Positions 23,681 through 30,658 of a stretch of DNA of 32,864 nt are shown here, in pieces. Each line of letters opens with the position of its first letter. Positions within the stretch are counted from its first letter, which is position 1. Where the stretch lies: the NCBI GenBank assembly GCA_030728245.1, contig JANQZX010000047.1, positions 1 through 32,864 on the forward strand, read 5' to 3'. The translations under genes and the position numbers were made by a program. The notes under the pieces are model-generated. The model was not told the origin of the DNA. It did no database searches and saw nothing but the letters and a program-made list of their open reading frames with translations. Source of the DNA: Saprospiraceae bacterium (lineage in GTDB: Bacteria; Bacteroidota; Bacteroidia; Chitinophagales; Saprospiraceae).

Positions 23681-26450
23681 AAAATGGGGCTTTCTCTTCG
23701 TGGCTGTTTTTTCAGGTGGTTTATTGTTAGCTCAAAAACTACCTGAAAAAACCATGCCTTTAGGGAAATCGGCACTTGAAACCTTAAAACCCGTTAGATT
23801 TCCAAAAGTAGATAATCAAAAATTACTTGCAGAAGAAGTAGAAAAACGTAAGAAGGGACTAAATCCTTCTTTTGCAATTACTAGAAATACTTCTCTTAAG
23901 CCCTATACGCACGGTGAATGGACGACCTCAAAAGATGGTCTGAACGAAATATGGAGGCTGCGTATTCAATCGGCAGGCGCATTATCACTGAATTTGGGCA
24001 TATCCGATTTTTATCTTCCCCCAAACGCCAGATTATGGATATATAACTTTTCTATGGATCAGGTAGAGGGACCGTTTACCTATAACGATAATGAATTACA
24101 CGGTCAAATGTGGACACCCGCTATTCTCGGTGATGACCTGTTTTTGGAGGTTTCACTACCCACAGTCGAGAAAAAATGGTTGAAAATGACCGTCGAAAAG
24201 GTAAATCACGATTTTCAAGGCATTTTTTCTATGTTATCGGGCAGTTGTCACCTCGATGTGGCTTGCGGGTCAAGAGAGGGTTGGAAGTTAGTAGATAATT
24301 ATAGGGAAGTGATGAGGTCGGTGGGTATGTACACCATTAATGGTCGGAATTTTTGTTCCGGAGCGCTGGTTAATAATGGGAGAAATGACTGTAAACCTTA
24401 TTTTTTAAGTGCATTTCACTGCGATGTCACTTCCGCAAATGCACCCTCTGTGGTTGTTTATTGGAATTATCAACATTCAGTTTGCAGGCCTATGTTGTCG
24501 CAGGCGAATGGTGCCACCGGGGACGGATCAAAAACTTTATTCAATACGGGTGCTATTTTTCGTGCCGGATTTTCACCTACTGATTTCATTTTATTAGAAT
24601 TGGATGACCCTGTTCCCGATGCTGCTAATCCATATTATGCCGGTTGGAATGCCACCTCAGTTTTACCTGAAGATACCCTCGTTTGTGTGCATCACCCTAA
24701 TACCCAGGAAAAAAGAATTTCTATTGCCTATCGAAAAACGTATAGAGGGCAGTGGGGGCAACTAGCTTCTGAAGTAACCTTTGGAAATCATCTTATTATT
24801 CCAAGATGGGATGTGGGTACCACGGAGGATGGTTCTTCCGGTGGTCCTCTGGTTAATAAAAGTCAACAAATCGTAGGGCAATTACATGGGGGTTCTGCCA
24901 GTTGTTCTAATAACTCCTTTGATGCTTTTGGCTGGTTTCATAGTTCATGGATTGGCGGTGGTAGCCCCATGAATAGATTAAGTGAATGGCTCGATCCTGA
25001 AAATCGTGGAATAACAAGTATATCAGGCAGAAATGGAGTACTTTGTAAAAAAGGATTAGCAGCTAGCGTTACTAAAGTTAATATTTGTACCCCAAATAGT
25101 GCCAGTGTTCAGATATTTACTGGCTCAGCTTTTTCTGCTCCCATTACGTTTGATCTGGTAGGTTCAATATCCGGCATAGCTTATTCTTTCAATCCAGTAA
25201 CGGTTCTTCCCGGAAATGCTACAACCCTCTTTATTTCATCAAAACAGATGGTTGGAGCTACAGAAAGTAAAATAAAAATTAGAGGTATTTCGGGAGAAGA
25301 TACAGTATTCACAGAGCTACAGCTGGTGCTAAATAAAACACCCGATAAAGTCGTCGTTAAAAATTCAGGGTCAGACCAGGGGGTTGAGCCTACATTGAGT
25401 TGGTTTAATCTGGCAGGTATTTTTGATTACCAGGTTGATATTGCGTCAGATTCCCTTTTCAGCCAATTTATTTCACGATGGGTTACCCTCGACTCTCAGT
25501 TGGTTATTAAAGGATTGGATTTTGATAAAACCTACTATTATCGTATCAGAGCCAGAAACGAGTGCGGGCAATCCCCAGAATATACCTTTGGTAAATTTTT
25601 CACTCCCTTAGATTTAGGTTTACAAATTGTCGATTTAAATAATGTGCTTTGCATACCCTCAGATTTGAAAGCAGGACTAAAAATAGGCAGTGGTTTCATT
25701 CGTCCGGTAAAAATAACTTATGCCATTTCTCCGCCTGTTCCAACCTGGCAATTTATTGACGGTGATGCAGTGGCCAATGTAATAAATTTAAAGGCATCTG
25801 CCGTACTGGATAGTTTAACATCTGGGTCGTATAACGTAAAAATTGTGGTCTCAGATGGTAAAAATAGTAAGGAAACTAATTTCAACTTTCAATTGAAAGG
25901 TTTACCCCCTAAACCAGGTTTACTTTCTCCTGATGATAATGAGGTTCTATTGGTTGAACGCCCGCAGTTGTCATGGACAAATACCTCATTAACAGATAAC
26001 TATTCACTTAAGGTCTCAAAAAATATAGACTTTAATGAGCCTGTTTTTGCCGGAGAAAGGAATCTGAATTTCTATAAATTTTCACAAGATTTGGAAGGAG
26101 GAGCATACTATTGGCAAGTAAAATCTAAAAATGATTGTGGTGAAAGTGCCAGTGATATCAGGAAATTTAAATTAAATCTCAATGATTTAGGCTCCATCTT
26201 CAAATGGCAGATAGCCGTCGAACCTAATCCGGTCGATGATAGAGTGAACATTCATATTTCAGAAAAATTACAGGATGTCACTATTAGTGTTTATAGTATA
26301 GAGGGTAGATTGTTGTTTACTCAACTTTATCTGGAGGAACAGAATCATTTTTCTGTTGATACTGCTCATTTTCCTTCAGGAATGTACATTGTTCGTGTAT
26401 TGTATAAGCAAGGTAGTTTTTCAAAGCGGGTAGTAAAGCAAGACTATTGA
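23637..26450 (+). CDS. lysyl-endopeptidase-like serine protease with T9SS sorting domain
   Basis: I place the start at ATG 23637 (937 residues), because the signal peptide (KKWGFLFVAVFSGGLLLAQ) begins shortly after; an upstream ATG at 23565 adds unrelated residues. A pro-region covers about 35-200. The protease domain begins GSCHLDVAC and closely resembles Achromobacter lysyl endopeptidase, with triad H261 (SAFHCD), D316 (TDFILLEL) and S401 (GSSGGP). HHPNTQEKRIS, GQLHGG and D429 in FDAFG match residues linked to the lysine-specific pocket. Fibronectin-III-like repeats fill about 480-860. The C-terminus (VEPNPVDDRVNIHIS..., SGMYIVRVLYKQG) is a T9SS sorting domain. It should be exported to the surface or medium. 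It overlaps the M14 gene by 44 bases and precedes apbE by 2 bases. Confidence 0.9.
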   Translation: MGNFYSVTLCFLGSKKWGFLFVAVFSGGLLLAQKLPEKTMPLGKSALETLKPVRFPKVDNQKLLAEEVEKRKKGLNPSFAITRNTSLKPYTHGEWTTSKDGLNEIWRLRIQSAGALSLNLGISDFYLPPNARLWIYNFSMDQVEGPFTYNDNELHGQMWTPAILGDDLFLEVSLPTVEKKWLKMTVEKVNHDFQGIFSMLSGSCHLDVACGSREGWKLVDNYREVMRSVGMYTINGRNFCSGALVNNGRNDCKPYFLSAFHCDVTSANAPSVVVYWNYQHSVCRPMLSQANGATGDGSKTLFNTGAIFRAGFSPTDFILLELDDPVPDAANPYYAGWNATSVLPEDTLVCVHHPNTQEKRISIAYRKTYRGQWGQLASEVTFGNHLIIPRWDVGTTEDGSSGGPLVNKSQQIVGQLHGGSASCSNNSFDAFGWFHSSWIGGGSPMNRLSEWLDPENRGITSISGRNGVLCKKGLAASVTKVNICTPNSASVQIFTGSAFSAPITFDLVGSISGIAYSFNPVTVLPGNATTLFISSKQMVGATESKIKIRGISGEDTVFTELQLVLNKTPDKVVVKNSGSDQGVEPTLSWFNLAGIFDYQVDIASDSLFSQFISRWVTLDSQLVIKGLDFDKTYYYRIRARNECGQSPEYTFGKFFTPLDLGLQIVDLNNVLCIPSDLKAGLKIGSGFIRPVKITYAISPPVPTWQFIDGDAVANVINLKASAVLDSLTSGSYNVKIVVSDGKNSKETNFNFQLKGLPPKPGLLSPDDNEVLLVERPQLSWTNTSLTDNYSLKVSKNIDFNEPVFAGERNLNFYKFSQDLEGGAYYWQVKSKNDCGESASDIRKFKLNLNDLGSIFKWQIAVEPNPVDDRVNIHISEKLQDVTISVYSIEGRLLFTQLYLEEQNHFSVDTAHFPSGMYIVRVLYKQGSFSKRVVKQDY

Positions 26451-26452
26451 AA

Positions 26453-27430
26453 ATGAGGAATCATAAATGGATAGTTTCTGTCGTGCTTATTAACATGGTT
26501 TTTCTTTTAAACGGTCAGTCGGACAGCCTTTATAGTTTTAGCAGACCGGCTATGGGCACTATTTATTATGTATCTTTTTATGCTCATAAAGAGGTAAATG
26601 CGCCCTTAATTGCTGAAAAAGTATTTGACCGCATCCAGTTTCTTGATTACATTTTAAGTGATTATAAAGAAAAGGCGGAAGTTTATCAATTAAACGTCAG
26701 GCAGCCATTGCAGTGGGAAAGTGTTTCAAAGGAGCTTGGATTTGTGTTAAAGAAAAGTATTCAATGGAGCAAAATAACGGGTCAATATTTTGACCCGGCC
26801 ATAGGTAGTTTGACCCACCTTTGGCGCCGTGCCCGACGACGAAATGAATTTCCGGCTGATTCAATGCAAACAGCGGCTAAAGATTATTCTGGTATTCAAT
26901 ATATTGCCCTAAGAAAAAAGGGTAAACAATATCAGTTTAAGTTCTTGAAAAAGGGAGTTAAACTCGATTTTGGGGGTATCGGAAAGGGATATGCTGTAGA
27001 TGAGGCATTAAAAACACTAAAAATGCAAGGTGTTAACAAAGGAATGATTTCCGCGGGCAGTTCGATAACAGTGAGTAAAGCACCTCCCTCAAAAAAGGGT
27101 TGGTCCGTTGCAGCTGATACTATCTTTTTTTCAAATGGGGCGAAACGATATATTGAAAATAGATCGCAATCTGTGTCAGGGGATGATCAACAATATCTGG
27201 AATGGGAGGGAAAACGATATTCTCATTTGTTAAATCCTTTAACGGGTAAGCCTTTAACAAATGGTGCAACTTGCTTAGTGGAAGGTCCCAATGGCTTGAT
27301 TACCGATGCATTAGGAACGGCATTTAGCATAATGGATTTTGATGAAATACGAAAAGTACTGCGTTGGAGAAAAAGTATCAGGGTTTTATGTAAACGGGAC
27401 GATAACTTTTTTAAAGCTAACTGGTATTAG
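26453..27430 (+). CDS. apbE: ApbE-like FAD:protein FMN transferase
   Basis: This encodes 325 residues from ATG 26453; a TTG at 26447 overlaps the previous stop and is less likely. The signal peptide ends near FLLNGQ. ApbE landmarks are AMGTIYYV, TGQYFDPAIGSLTHLW, KLDFGGIGKGYAVDEAL, SGDDQQYLEWEGKRYSHLLNPLTGKPL and TDALGTAF, which holds the metal-binding D and T. The family moves FMN from FAD onto threonines of exported flavoproteins in the periplasm. One block is unusual: the normal 'GGD' after the KGYAVD helix reads GMISAGSSI, so a conserved glycine/aspartate pair is replaced. No Rnf/Nqr substrate gene is nearby; the gene follows the protease by 2 bases and is probably co-transcribed with it. 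The family is clear; activity is probable but not certain. Confidence 0.88.
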   Translation: MRNHKWIVSVVLINMVFLLNGQSDSLYSFSRPAMGTIYYVSFYAHKEVNAPLIAEKVFDRIQFLDYILSDYKEKAEVYQLNVRQPLQWESVSKELGFVLKKSIQWSKITGQYFDPAIGSLTHLWRRARRRNEFPADSMQTAAKDYSGIQYIALRKKGKQYQFKFLKKGVKLDFGGIGKGYAVDEALKTLKMQGVNKGMISAGSSITVSKAPPSKKGWSVAADTIFFSNGAKRYIENRSQSVSGDDQQYLEWEGKRYSHLLNPLTGKPLTNGATCLVEGPNGLITDALGTAFSIMDFDEIRKVLRWRKSIRVLCKRDDNFFKANWY

Positions 27431-27439
27431 GTAAAAAAA

Positions 27440-27477
27440 CAAAACCCTCTTTCTCAAAGAGAGATAAGAGGGTTTTG
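27440..27477. terminator. bidirectional rho-independent terminator
   Basis: A 12-bp perfect outer stem (27440-27451 with 27466-27477) is flanked by A/T runs, with a further 4-bp inner stem (27452-27455 with 27459-27462). It lies between the convergent apbE and oxidoreductase genes and can serve both. Confidence 0.85.
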
Positions 27478-27499
27478 AAGTTATGGAAGCGCTTAAAAT

Positions 27500-28852
27500 T
27501 TAAATTTTATAAACACCTGGCATAGCTATTTTATAATGACCTGATGCGTCAGGTAAAGACTTAGGATTGGCATTCCAGTCCAATGATTCCGGGAAGAGAT
27601 TTTCCTTAGAATTAATGGCTTGTTCCCAGGAAATAACCTGACCAGAGTAGGTGGCCATTCTACCCAGGATAGCGGTCATGGTAGATTTAGCACCATTTTC
27701 AAGATCATTAATGACCTCACCTTTTCTGATGGAGGCAAAAAGCTCCACATGCTCTTGTTGGTAAGGATTTGGATCTCCTTTCTTATTATGTTTAAAGATC
27801 ACATTTCCTTTCAAATCCGTCATGGTACCATTACTTTCAGCACGGCCTTTTGAACCAATGATTTGTTCTGACACCTTGTCGGCACAACCCTTGATGTGAC
27901 GGCACTGACTGTTAAGAACAGATCCGTCGGCATAAGTGTATTCCACGTAGTGGTGGTCATAAATTTCACCGAATTCTTTGCCTGTTCTTACTTGGCGTCC
28001 GCCCATTCCTTGCGCTTTAACCGGATAATCCTTTTTAGCCCAGTTGAAAACATCAATATTATGGATGTGTTGTTCTACAATATGGTCGCCACAAAGCCAA
28101 TTAAAATAGTACCAGTTACGCATTTGATAAGTCATTTCCGTCATACCCGGCAAACGATCTTTCACCCAAACACCTGATCCGTTCCAATACACCTGGCCGC
28201 TGGTAACATCACCAATTTCTCCTGCATGAATACGTTTCATTATCTCGCGGTAAACAGTTTCATAATGACGTTGAAGACCAACTACTATATTCAGCTTTTT
28301 CTGTTTGCTAACCTCAAGTAAGCCCATTACTTTACGAATACCTGTCGCATCAGTGGCCAATGGTTTTTCGCAAAAAATATGTTTATTGCTATTGATAGCA
28401 TATTCTAAATGGTCAGGTCTAAATCCTGGAGGGCTGGTAAGAATAACGACATCTGCAAGATCGATGGCCTTTTTGTAGGCATCGAAACCCGAGAATTTAT
28501 TAGATTCTGGTACGTCAATCTGTGTTTTCAATGCACTGGTTGCGCCCTCTGATTCTTCCACTTTACTGGAAGTAATATAATTGTAGCAACTATCAACCCG
28601 ATCTCTGAAGGCATCAGCCATAGCTACCAATTTAGTATTAGGATCGGCGATAAGCGCTTGAACAATAGCACCGGAACCTCTGCCACCACAACCTACCAAG
28701 GCAATTTTTAACGTGGTAGCGGGTTGGCCAGATAGTGCACGAAGATCAAAAGGAAGCGACGCGAGCATAAGACCACCGGTAGCAAGGGAGGCATCCTTTA
28801 AAAAGTCCCGACGATTTACGCCAGGTTTGTCAAAAGAATCTGATGAAGACAT
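27500..28852 (-). CDS. Tat-exported Gfo/Idh/MocA-family oxidoreductase
   Basis: This encodes 450 residues. The N-terminus has the twin-arginine signal NRRDFLKDASLATGG (R14, R15), so the folded protein is exported with its cofactor. The Rossmann domain opens with KIALVGCGGRGSGA. VVILTSPPGFRPDHLEYAI and HIFCEKPLATD (the EKP lysine) follow. The C-terminal domain has the long beta-sheet region with GDHIVEQHIHNIDVFNW, a likely substrate/catalytic histidine region. The family oxidises or epimerises sugars using tightly bound NAD(P). Some Bacteroidota members act with DUF1080 proteins on 3-keto-glycosides, and one such gene lies 22 kb away in this window. An 80-base gap separates it from the SUMF1-fold gene upstream in the same direction. 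The substrate is unknown. Confidence 0.92.
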   Translation of the reverse strand: MSSSDSFDKPGVNRRDFLKDASLATGGLMLASLPFDLRALSGQPATTLKIALVGCGGRGSGAIVQALIADPNTKLVAMADAFRDRVDSCYNYITSSKVEESEGATSALKTQIDVPESNKFSGFDAYKKAIDLADVVILTSPPGFRPDHLEYAINSNKHIFCEKPLATDATGIRKVMGLLEVSKQKKLNIVVGLQRHYETVYREIMKRIHAGEIGDVTSGQVYWNGSGVWVKDRLPGMTEMTYQMRNWYYFNWLCGDHIVEQHIHNIDVFNWAKKDYPVKAQGMGGRQVRTGKEFGEIYDHHYVEYTYADGSVLNSQCRHIKGCADKVSEQIIGSKGRAESNGTMTDLKGNVIFKHNKKGDPNPYQQEHVELFASIRKGEVINDLENGAKSTMTAILGRMATYSGQVISWEQAINSKENLFPESLDWNANPKSLPDASGHYKIAMPGVYKI

Positions 28853-28932
28853 TATTTAGGATTTTAAGTAATTAACAAATAAAATTTTTTCTTTTCTAAA
28901 AATAGTAAAATTTATTTAAACAAAATAATTAA

Positions 28933-29898
28933 TTAACCTTCATCTAACACAAGAGACCAAAATTCTTCCTGTTCTTCTTTAGTAGGTTGAATCGTTGGTT
29001 TCACCAGTCTAATACCTATGAAGGGAGCATCAGAGCACCACCAGAAACTTTTGGGAATTTGGGGATCTCTTCTTTGCCAGGAAGGGTTGGAGGAGGTTCT
29101 TGCTGAAGAGCGAAGAACCTGTGGATTTTCGTCCCATGAGCCCCCTCTGGCTGTCCTGGGGAGTAATTTATCGGGGCGACGCCATGGACTTGCCGTTGCA
29201 TTTCCCAAAGTAGCGTAATAGTCCGCCTGATATTGGTCGAGCGTCCATTCCATTACATTACCATGCATATCGTATAAACCCCAGGGATTAGGTTTTTTTG
29301 ATTTAACAGGATGATATTTATCTTCGCTATTATTAAAGCTCCAGGCGTACTGGTCCAAAAGAGAGGGGTCATCGCCAAATGAATAGGCTGTATTTGTGCC
29401 GGCCTTGCAGGCATATTCCCATTCAGCTTCCGTGGGGAGTCTGTAAAATTCGCCAGTAAGTTCACTCAACCATTTACAAAACGATAATGCGGCATATTGC
29501 GTCATACTGGTTGCGGGAAAACTATATTTTCCCATGCCATAACTGGGATCTAAATAGGGGGTACTGGGTTTAATCACCGCATCGGCATTTCCTTTAACCA
29601 GCTCGCTTGAATAAATCAGAGCAGCTCTCTTTTCCTTATCTGTAAATAATTCATACAATTCCCAGGTTACCTCCGTTTCAGCTATAGAAAAGCCATCTAA
29701 TTTTACTTTTACCTGAGGGCCTTCATCTGCATTTCTAAGTAATTCTGTGGCGGGGCTTCCCATAAGAAAGGAACCTGACGGTACTGAAATCATATTAAAT
29801 GATACAGACGAGCCTGGAATTGCCACCGTTTGAATAGCTTGTGCCCATCCTGATATAATACTTCCGAAAAGGAAGATAAATATTGAAAATATTTTCAT
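28933..29898 (-). CDS. SUMF1-fold protein lacking the FGE cysteine pair
   Basis: This encodes 321 residues with a signal peptide of about 18 residues (MKIFSIFIFLFGSIISGWAQ). The SUMF1/FGE fold is plain: MISVPSGSFLMGSP, GFSIAETEVTWELYE, PATSMTQYAALSFCKWLSE, FYRLPTEAEWEYACKAG, NPWGLYDMHGNVMEWTLD, TARGGSWDENPQVLRSSAR and FIGIRLVK. True formylglycine-generating enzymes carry a CxxxxC pair after RGGS; here that position reads WDENPQV, without cysteine. A sulfatase-activating role is therefore unlikely. Relatives include GldK/GldJ of the gliding/T9SS machinery, but no lipobox is present. It starts 6 bases after the YceI gene stop, so the two are co-transcribed. Role unknown, probably periplasmic. 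Confidence 0.87.
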   Translation of the reverse strand: MKIFSIFIFLFGSIISGWAQAIQTVAIPGSSVSFNMISVPSGSFLMGSPATELLRNADEGPQVKVKLDGFSIAETEVTWELYELFTDKEKRAALIYSSELVKGNADAVIKPSTPYLDPSYGMGKYSFPATSMTQYAALSFCKWLSELTGEFYRLPTEAEWEYACKAGTNTAYSFGDDPSLLDQYAWSFNNSEDKYHPVKSKKPNPWGLYDMHGNVMEWTLDQYQADYYATLGNATASPWRRPDKLLPRTARGGSWDENPQVLRSSARTSSNPSWQRRDPQIPKSFWWCSDAPFIGIRLVKPTIQPTKEEQEEFWSLVLDEG

Positions 29899-29904
29899 AC
29901 TGAT

Positions 29905-30504
29905 TTATTTAACCTGAACATTAAAGGAAATGGTTACTTTTTCACCAGAAACAATCTGTCCGAACATCGCCGATGGTGGCTCAATAGCATAATCTTTCAT
30001 GTTTAAGGTATAAGAACCTGTGAAAGATAAACTTTTGTCGGCAGAAAAGGAAGCATTAACGGATAGAGATATAGGTTTTTCAACCCCAGCAACATTCAAC
30101 GTTCCACTAGATTCTAATTGACCTGAACCCGTTGTTGAGGGTATGGTTTTGAGGTTGTTTAGCGTAAAAATAATCGAAGGGTGTTTTTCATATTTCAAGG
30201 CATTATATAACTTTTTTTCCATAGCCGCACCACGGGGACTTTTTATACTTTCTACCGGAACGGAAACTTTTAGCGTTTTTATTTTACTGTTTTGAGTCCA
30301 AACTCCTTTACTTAAAACTTTATTGTCCATTTCAATGACGCCATCTACTTTGGTAACATTACAGGTCCAATCGTGCAGGGTAGAGGTACCTTGAATCTGC
30401 ATCGTAGTTTTTTCGGAAAATGAAAATTTCTTGATTTGTCCGATTAAGCCAACACCAGAGAATAATGAGGCGAAAAATAGGGGAATGATGAATTTTTTTA
30501 ACAT
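29905..30504 (-). CDS. YceI-family periplasmic lipid-binding-type protein
   Basis: This encodes 199 residues from ATG 30504, chosen because it gives a clean signal peptide (MLKKFIIPLFFASLFSGVGLIGQ) and leaves room for a leader after the promoter box at 30544. Further upstream starts at 30537 (ATG) and 30546 (TTG) exist. The mature protein has the YceI lipocalin-like pattern: FSFSEKTTMQIQGTSTLHDWTCNV, MEKKLYNALKYEKHPSIIFTL, GTLNVAGVEKPISL and a final beta strand KVTISFNVQVK. YceI proteins bind isoprenoid or fatty-chain ligands in the periplasm. It leads a unit with the SUMF1-fold gene (6 bases) and perhaps the oxidoreductase. rpsA is divergent upstream. The ligand is unknown. Confidence 0.88.
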   Translation of the reverse strand: MLKKFIIPLFFASLFSGVGLIGQIKKFSFSEKTTMQIQGTSTLHDWTCNVTKVDGVIEMDNKVLSKGVWTQNSKIKTLKVSVPVESIKSPRGAAMEKKLYNALKYEKHPSIIFTLNNLKTIPSTTGSGQLESSGTLNVAGVEKPISLSVNASFSADKSLSFTGSYTLNMKDYAIEPPSAMFGQIVSGEKVTISFNVQVK

Positions 30505-30543
30505 AGCTTCAAGAATATAGGGTTTAATAGGAATCATGTTTAA

Positions 30544-30551
30544 CAAATCTA
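30544..30551 (-). promoter_or_regulatory. Bacteroidota -7 promoter box for the YceI gene
   Basis: On the minus strand the bases are TAGATTTG, an exact TAnnTTTG match, 39 bases before the ATG at 30504. It would make the upstream ATG at 30537 nearly leaderless, which supports the shorter start. Confidence 0.45.
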
Positions 30552-30592
30552 ATAAAGTAATACAAAAAATAGGTCGATTTGGAAATAATTTA

Positions 30593-30600
30593 TATATTTG
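30593..30600 (+). promoter_or_regulatory. Bacteroidota -7 promoter box for rpsA
   Basis: TATATTTG matches TAnnTTTG exactly, 58 bases before the ATG of rpsA. It implies a leader of about 50 bases that includes the hairpin at 30627-30643 and an A-rich stretch before the start. Confidence 0.6.
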
Positions 30601-30626
30601 CCCCGCAATTTAATTTTTTAACCAAA

Positions 30627-30643
30627 ATCTACCTTTCGTAGAT
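30627..30643 (+). promoter_or_regulatory. hairpin in the rpsA leader
   Basis: A 6-bp perfect stem (30627-30632 with 30638-30643) closes a 5-base CTTTC loop, ending 15 bases before the rpsA ATG. There is no T-tract, so it is not a terminator. A site for autogenous control by S1 is possible but not shown. Confidence 0.4.
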
Positions 30644-30658
30644 ATTAAAACAAAAAAA

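Noticed and set aside
28933-29898. Naming the SUMF1-fold protein GldK or GldJ
   Set aside because: It has a plain signal peptide without a lipobox, and gldL/M/N are not next to it.
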